A stretch of DNA of 64,000 nt from Conexibacter woesei Iso977N (GTDB lineage: Bacteria > Actinomycetota > Thermoleophilia > Solirubrobacterales > Solirubrobacteraceae): positions 310,001-374,000 of the forward strand of contig NZ_AUKG01000003.1 in NCBI RefSeq assembly GCF_000424625.1, read 5' to 3'. Shown here piece after piece: positions 61,130 to 64,000 of this stretch. The translations under genes were made by a program, and so were the position numbers. The notes beneath the pieces are model-generated. The model made no database searches. It was not told where the DNA came from and was given only the letters and a program-made list of their open reading frames with translations. The stretch's first letter is position 1, and each line of letters starts with the position of its first letter.

Positions 61130-61984
61130 TCAGGCGGCGGCGAGCACGTCGCGCAGCGCGACCGGCGCGCGGCCGGTCAGGTCCTGCACGGCGGTCGAGA
61201 CCTGGTTGAGCTGGCCCTCGCGGATCGCGCGGCCGAACGAGGCGATCAGCTGCGCGGCAGGCGCCGGGATCCCGTGGGCCTCCAGGCCGGCAACGAACGC
61301 CGCGTCGTCGACCGGCGCGGCTGCCACCGGCCTGCCGCTGACCGACGCGTACAACTCGGCCAGCTGCGCGCCCGTGAACGACTCCGCGCCGGTGATGTCA
61401 TAGGCCTTGCCGGCGTGCTCGTCGCCGCCCAGTAGGACCGCGACCGCGGCGGCCGCGCAGTCCTCACGCGACACGTAGGCGCTCGCGCCGTCGCCCGAGT
61501 TGTAGGCGAACGTCCCGGACGCCGCGGCGCCCTGGAACTCCGGGATCCGGTACTCGCTGTACAGCGCGTTGCGCAGGAACGTCCAGCCCGCGCCCGAGTC
61601 CCGCAGCGCCTGCTCGGTCGCCGCGTGGTCGGGGACGACCGCGGCGGGGTTCGACGGCGCCGGGTTCGGGATCGACGTGTAGGCGATCAGCGACGCGCCC
61701 GCCGCGACGGCGGCGTCGATCGCCGCGCTGTGGCCCTCGACGCGCTCGCCGACGACGTCGGTCGAGATCAGCAGGACGCGCGTCGCGCCCGCGAACGCGG
61801 CCGGCAGCGACGCCGGGTCCCCGAAGTCGGCGCGCCGCACGTCGGCGCCGCGGGCGGCGAAGTCGGCCAGCCCGTCCGGGTTGCGGGTCAGCAGCACGAC
61901 GTCGGACGGGTCGTGCTGCTCCAACAGGAGGTCTGCGGCGCGGCGGCCCAGCTGGCCGCTCGCACCGGTGATGACGAGGCTCAT
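61130..61984 (-). CDS. NmrA-like NAD(P)H-dependent oxidoreductase (QOR2 type)
   Basis: A 284-residue atypical SDR. Cofactor motif TGASGQLG (residues 6-13), TRNP after beta-2 suggesting NADP, then STDVVGERVEGHSAAIDAA and LRNALYSEYRIPEFQGAAAS as in quinone oxidoreductase 2. It probably reduces quinones or senses redox state. It is divergent from the Rrf2-type regulator, and a 25-bp palindrome separates them. Confidence 0.9.
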   Translation of the reverse strand: MSLVITGASGQLGRRAADLLLEQHDPSDVVLLTRNPDGLADFAARGADVRRADFGDPASLPAAFAGATRVLLISTDVVGERVEGHSAAIDAAVAAGASLIAYTSIPNPAPSNPAAVVPDHAATEQALRDSGAGWTFLRNALYSEYRIPEFQGAAASGTFAYNSGDGASAYVSREDCAAAAVAVLLGGDEHAGKAYDITGAESFTGAQLAELYASVSGRPVAAAPVDDAAFVAGLEAHGIPAPAAQLIASFGRAIREGQLNQVSTAVQDLTGRAPVALRDVLAAA

Positions 61985-61987
61985 ATC

Positions 61988-62012
61988 TGTAACCGTAGCA
62001 GTTGCGGTTACA
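61988..62012. promoter_or_regulatory. Rrf2-family operator palindrome
   Basis: TGTAACCG and CGGTTACA with a 9-bp spacer, 4 bp from the NmrA-like start and 8 bp from the Rrf2 start. Such tight placement implies that binding shuts off both genes. Confidence 0.72.
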
Positions 62013-62020
62013 ATTCCAGC

Positions 62021-62461
62021 GTGGCCACGAACACCCAGTTCGCCCTCGGCGTCCACATGCTGACGCTGCTCGCGGGGTCCGCTCCCGCGATCCTCTCCTC
62101 CGAGGAGATGGCGGGCAGCGCGAGCTCCAACCCGGTCCACGTCCGCCGCGTCCTGGGCACCCTGCGCACCGCCGGCCTCGTCACGTCCCGCTCCGGCGCC
62201 CGCGGCGGCTGGTCGCTGAACCGGGACCCTGCGGACATCACGCTCGCCGACGTCTGGCGCGTCGTCCACGGCCCGGACCAGGAGGTCCTCGGCTTGCGCG
62301 AGGTCAACCCCGACTGCCCGGTCGGCCGCTCGGTCCAGGGTCTCCTGACCGACATCGACAAGCGCGCCCAGCGGGCGATCGCCGCCGAGCTGGAAGCAAC
62401 GACCATCGCCGAGCTGCAGGGCAGGGCGAAGGCCGGGGCGGACCTGCGCGCGCTCGCCTAG
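62021..62461 (+). CDS. Rrf2-family transcriptional regulator
   Basis: 146 residues. The winged helix with [20 protein letters not shown] and [19 protein letters not shown] (about 25-70) is typical. Only one cysteine is present (NPDCPVG), so an iron-sulfur cluster as in IscR or NsrR is unlikely; it resembles the YwnA/redox-thiol group. GTG 62021 starts. It probably represses itself and the divergent quinone reductase. Confidence 0.88.
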   Translation: MATNTQFALGVHMLTLLAGSAPAILSSEEMAGSASSNPVHVRRVLGTLRTAGLVTSRSGARGGWSLNRDPADITLADVWRVVHGPDQEVLGLREVNPDCPVGRSVQGLLTDIDKRAQRAIAAELEATTIAELQGRAKAGADLRALA

Positions 62462-62514
62462 ATAACGTCCGCGGCGCTTCACCCGACCGCGAACCAGAGG
62501 GATCGACCGACCCC

Positions 62515-64000
<1,486 letters not shown>

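Overview
The window comes from a chromosome of very high G+C content (about 70% or more in the flanks). It looks like a member of the Actinobacteria, most likely Thermoleophilia/Solirubrobacterales. The reasons are the actinobacterial protein families (ArsA-like ATPase, MmyB-type XRE regulator, YaaC-like protein, monomeric NADP isocitrate dehydrogenase), a long Bacillus-type SRP RNA, several secreted collagen-like proteins, and a succinate dehydrogenase with an HdrB-like subunit. This assignment is inferred from gene content; no rRNA is present.

Layout. 0-13.5 kb: quinone oxidoreductase, LacI regulator and secreted amidohydrolase around a LacI operator; a PRC-barrel/YihY envelope or stress cluster; phytoene/squalene synthase with a FAD reductase, divergent from an ArsA-like ATPase; a MarR/MMPL efflux pair with a clear operator and a broken MFS gene. 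13.6-23.7 kb: a genomic island of lower G+C inserted in the 3' end of a tRNA-Val(CAC) gene. It has 44-bp att repeats, paired 18-bp repeats and an integrase remnant. Its cargo is defence- and competition-like: an ApeA/HEPN-type gene, a YaaC-like gene, an unknown two-part gene, and a reduced RHS protein with a BECR-like C-terminal toxin domain followed by a candidate immunity gene. Four island genes carry single-nucleotide frame breaks.

23.8-40 kb: GST-like reductase, SRP RNA, TetR/MFS pair, M20 peptidase and a membrane protein, then the housekeeping clusters dnaX-ybaB-recR and lysC-asd, a GH3 lipoprotein that appears to lack its catalytic residues, a ribbon-helix-helix/GAF protein, a soluble chemoreceptor and a collagen-like secreted protein. 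40.1-43.1 kb: a translationally coupled pair, a PstS-like solute-binding protein and a secreted subtilase whose N-terminus looks like a circularly permuted OpuAC solute-binding domain. 43.2-47.3 kb: type-E-like succinate dehydrogenase (sdhA, sdhB, HdrB-like subunit).

47.4-64 kb: mostly regulator/target pairs with recognisable palindromes: MocR/PPOX, XRE/SDR, TetR/AidB-like acyl-CoA dehydrogenase, LysR/beta-helix protein and Rrf2/NmrA. Also here are an M50 protease divergent from aat and, running off the right edge, monomeric isocitrate dehydrogenase. Most annotated starts were chosen from protein-family alignment and Shine-Dalgarno position. The numerous long antisense frames are G+C artefacts.
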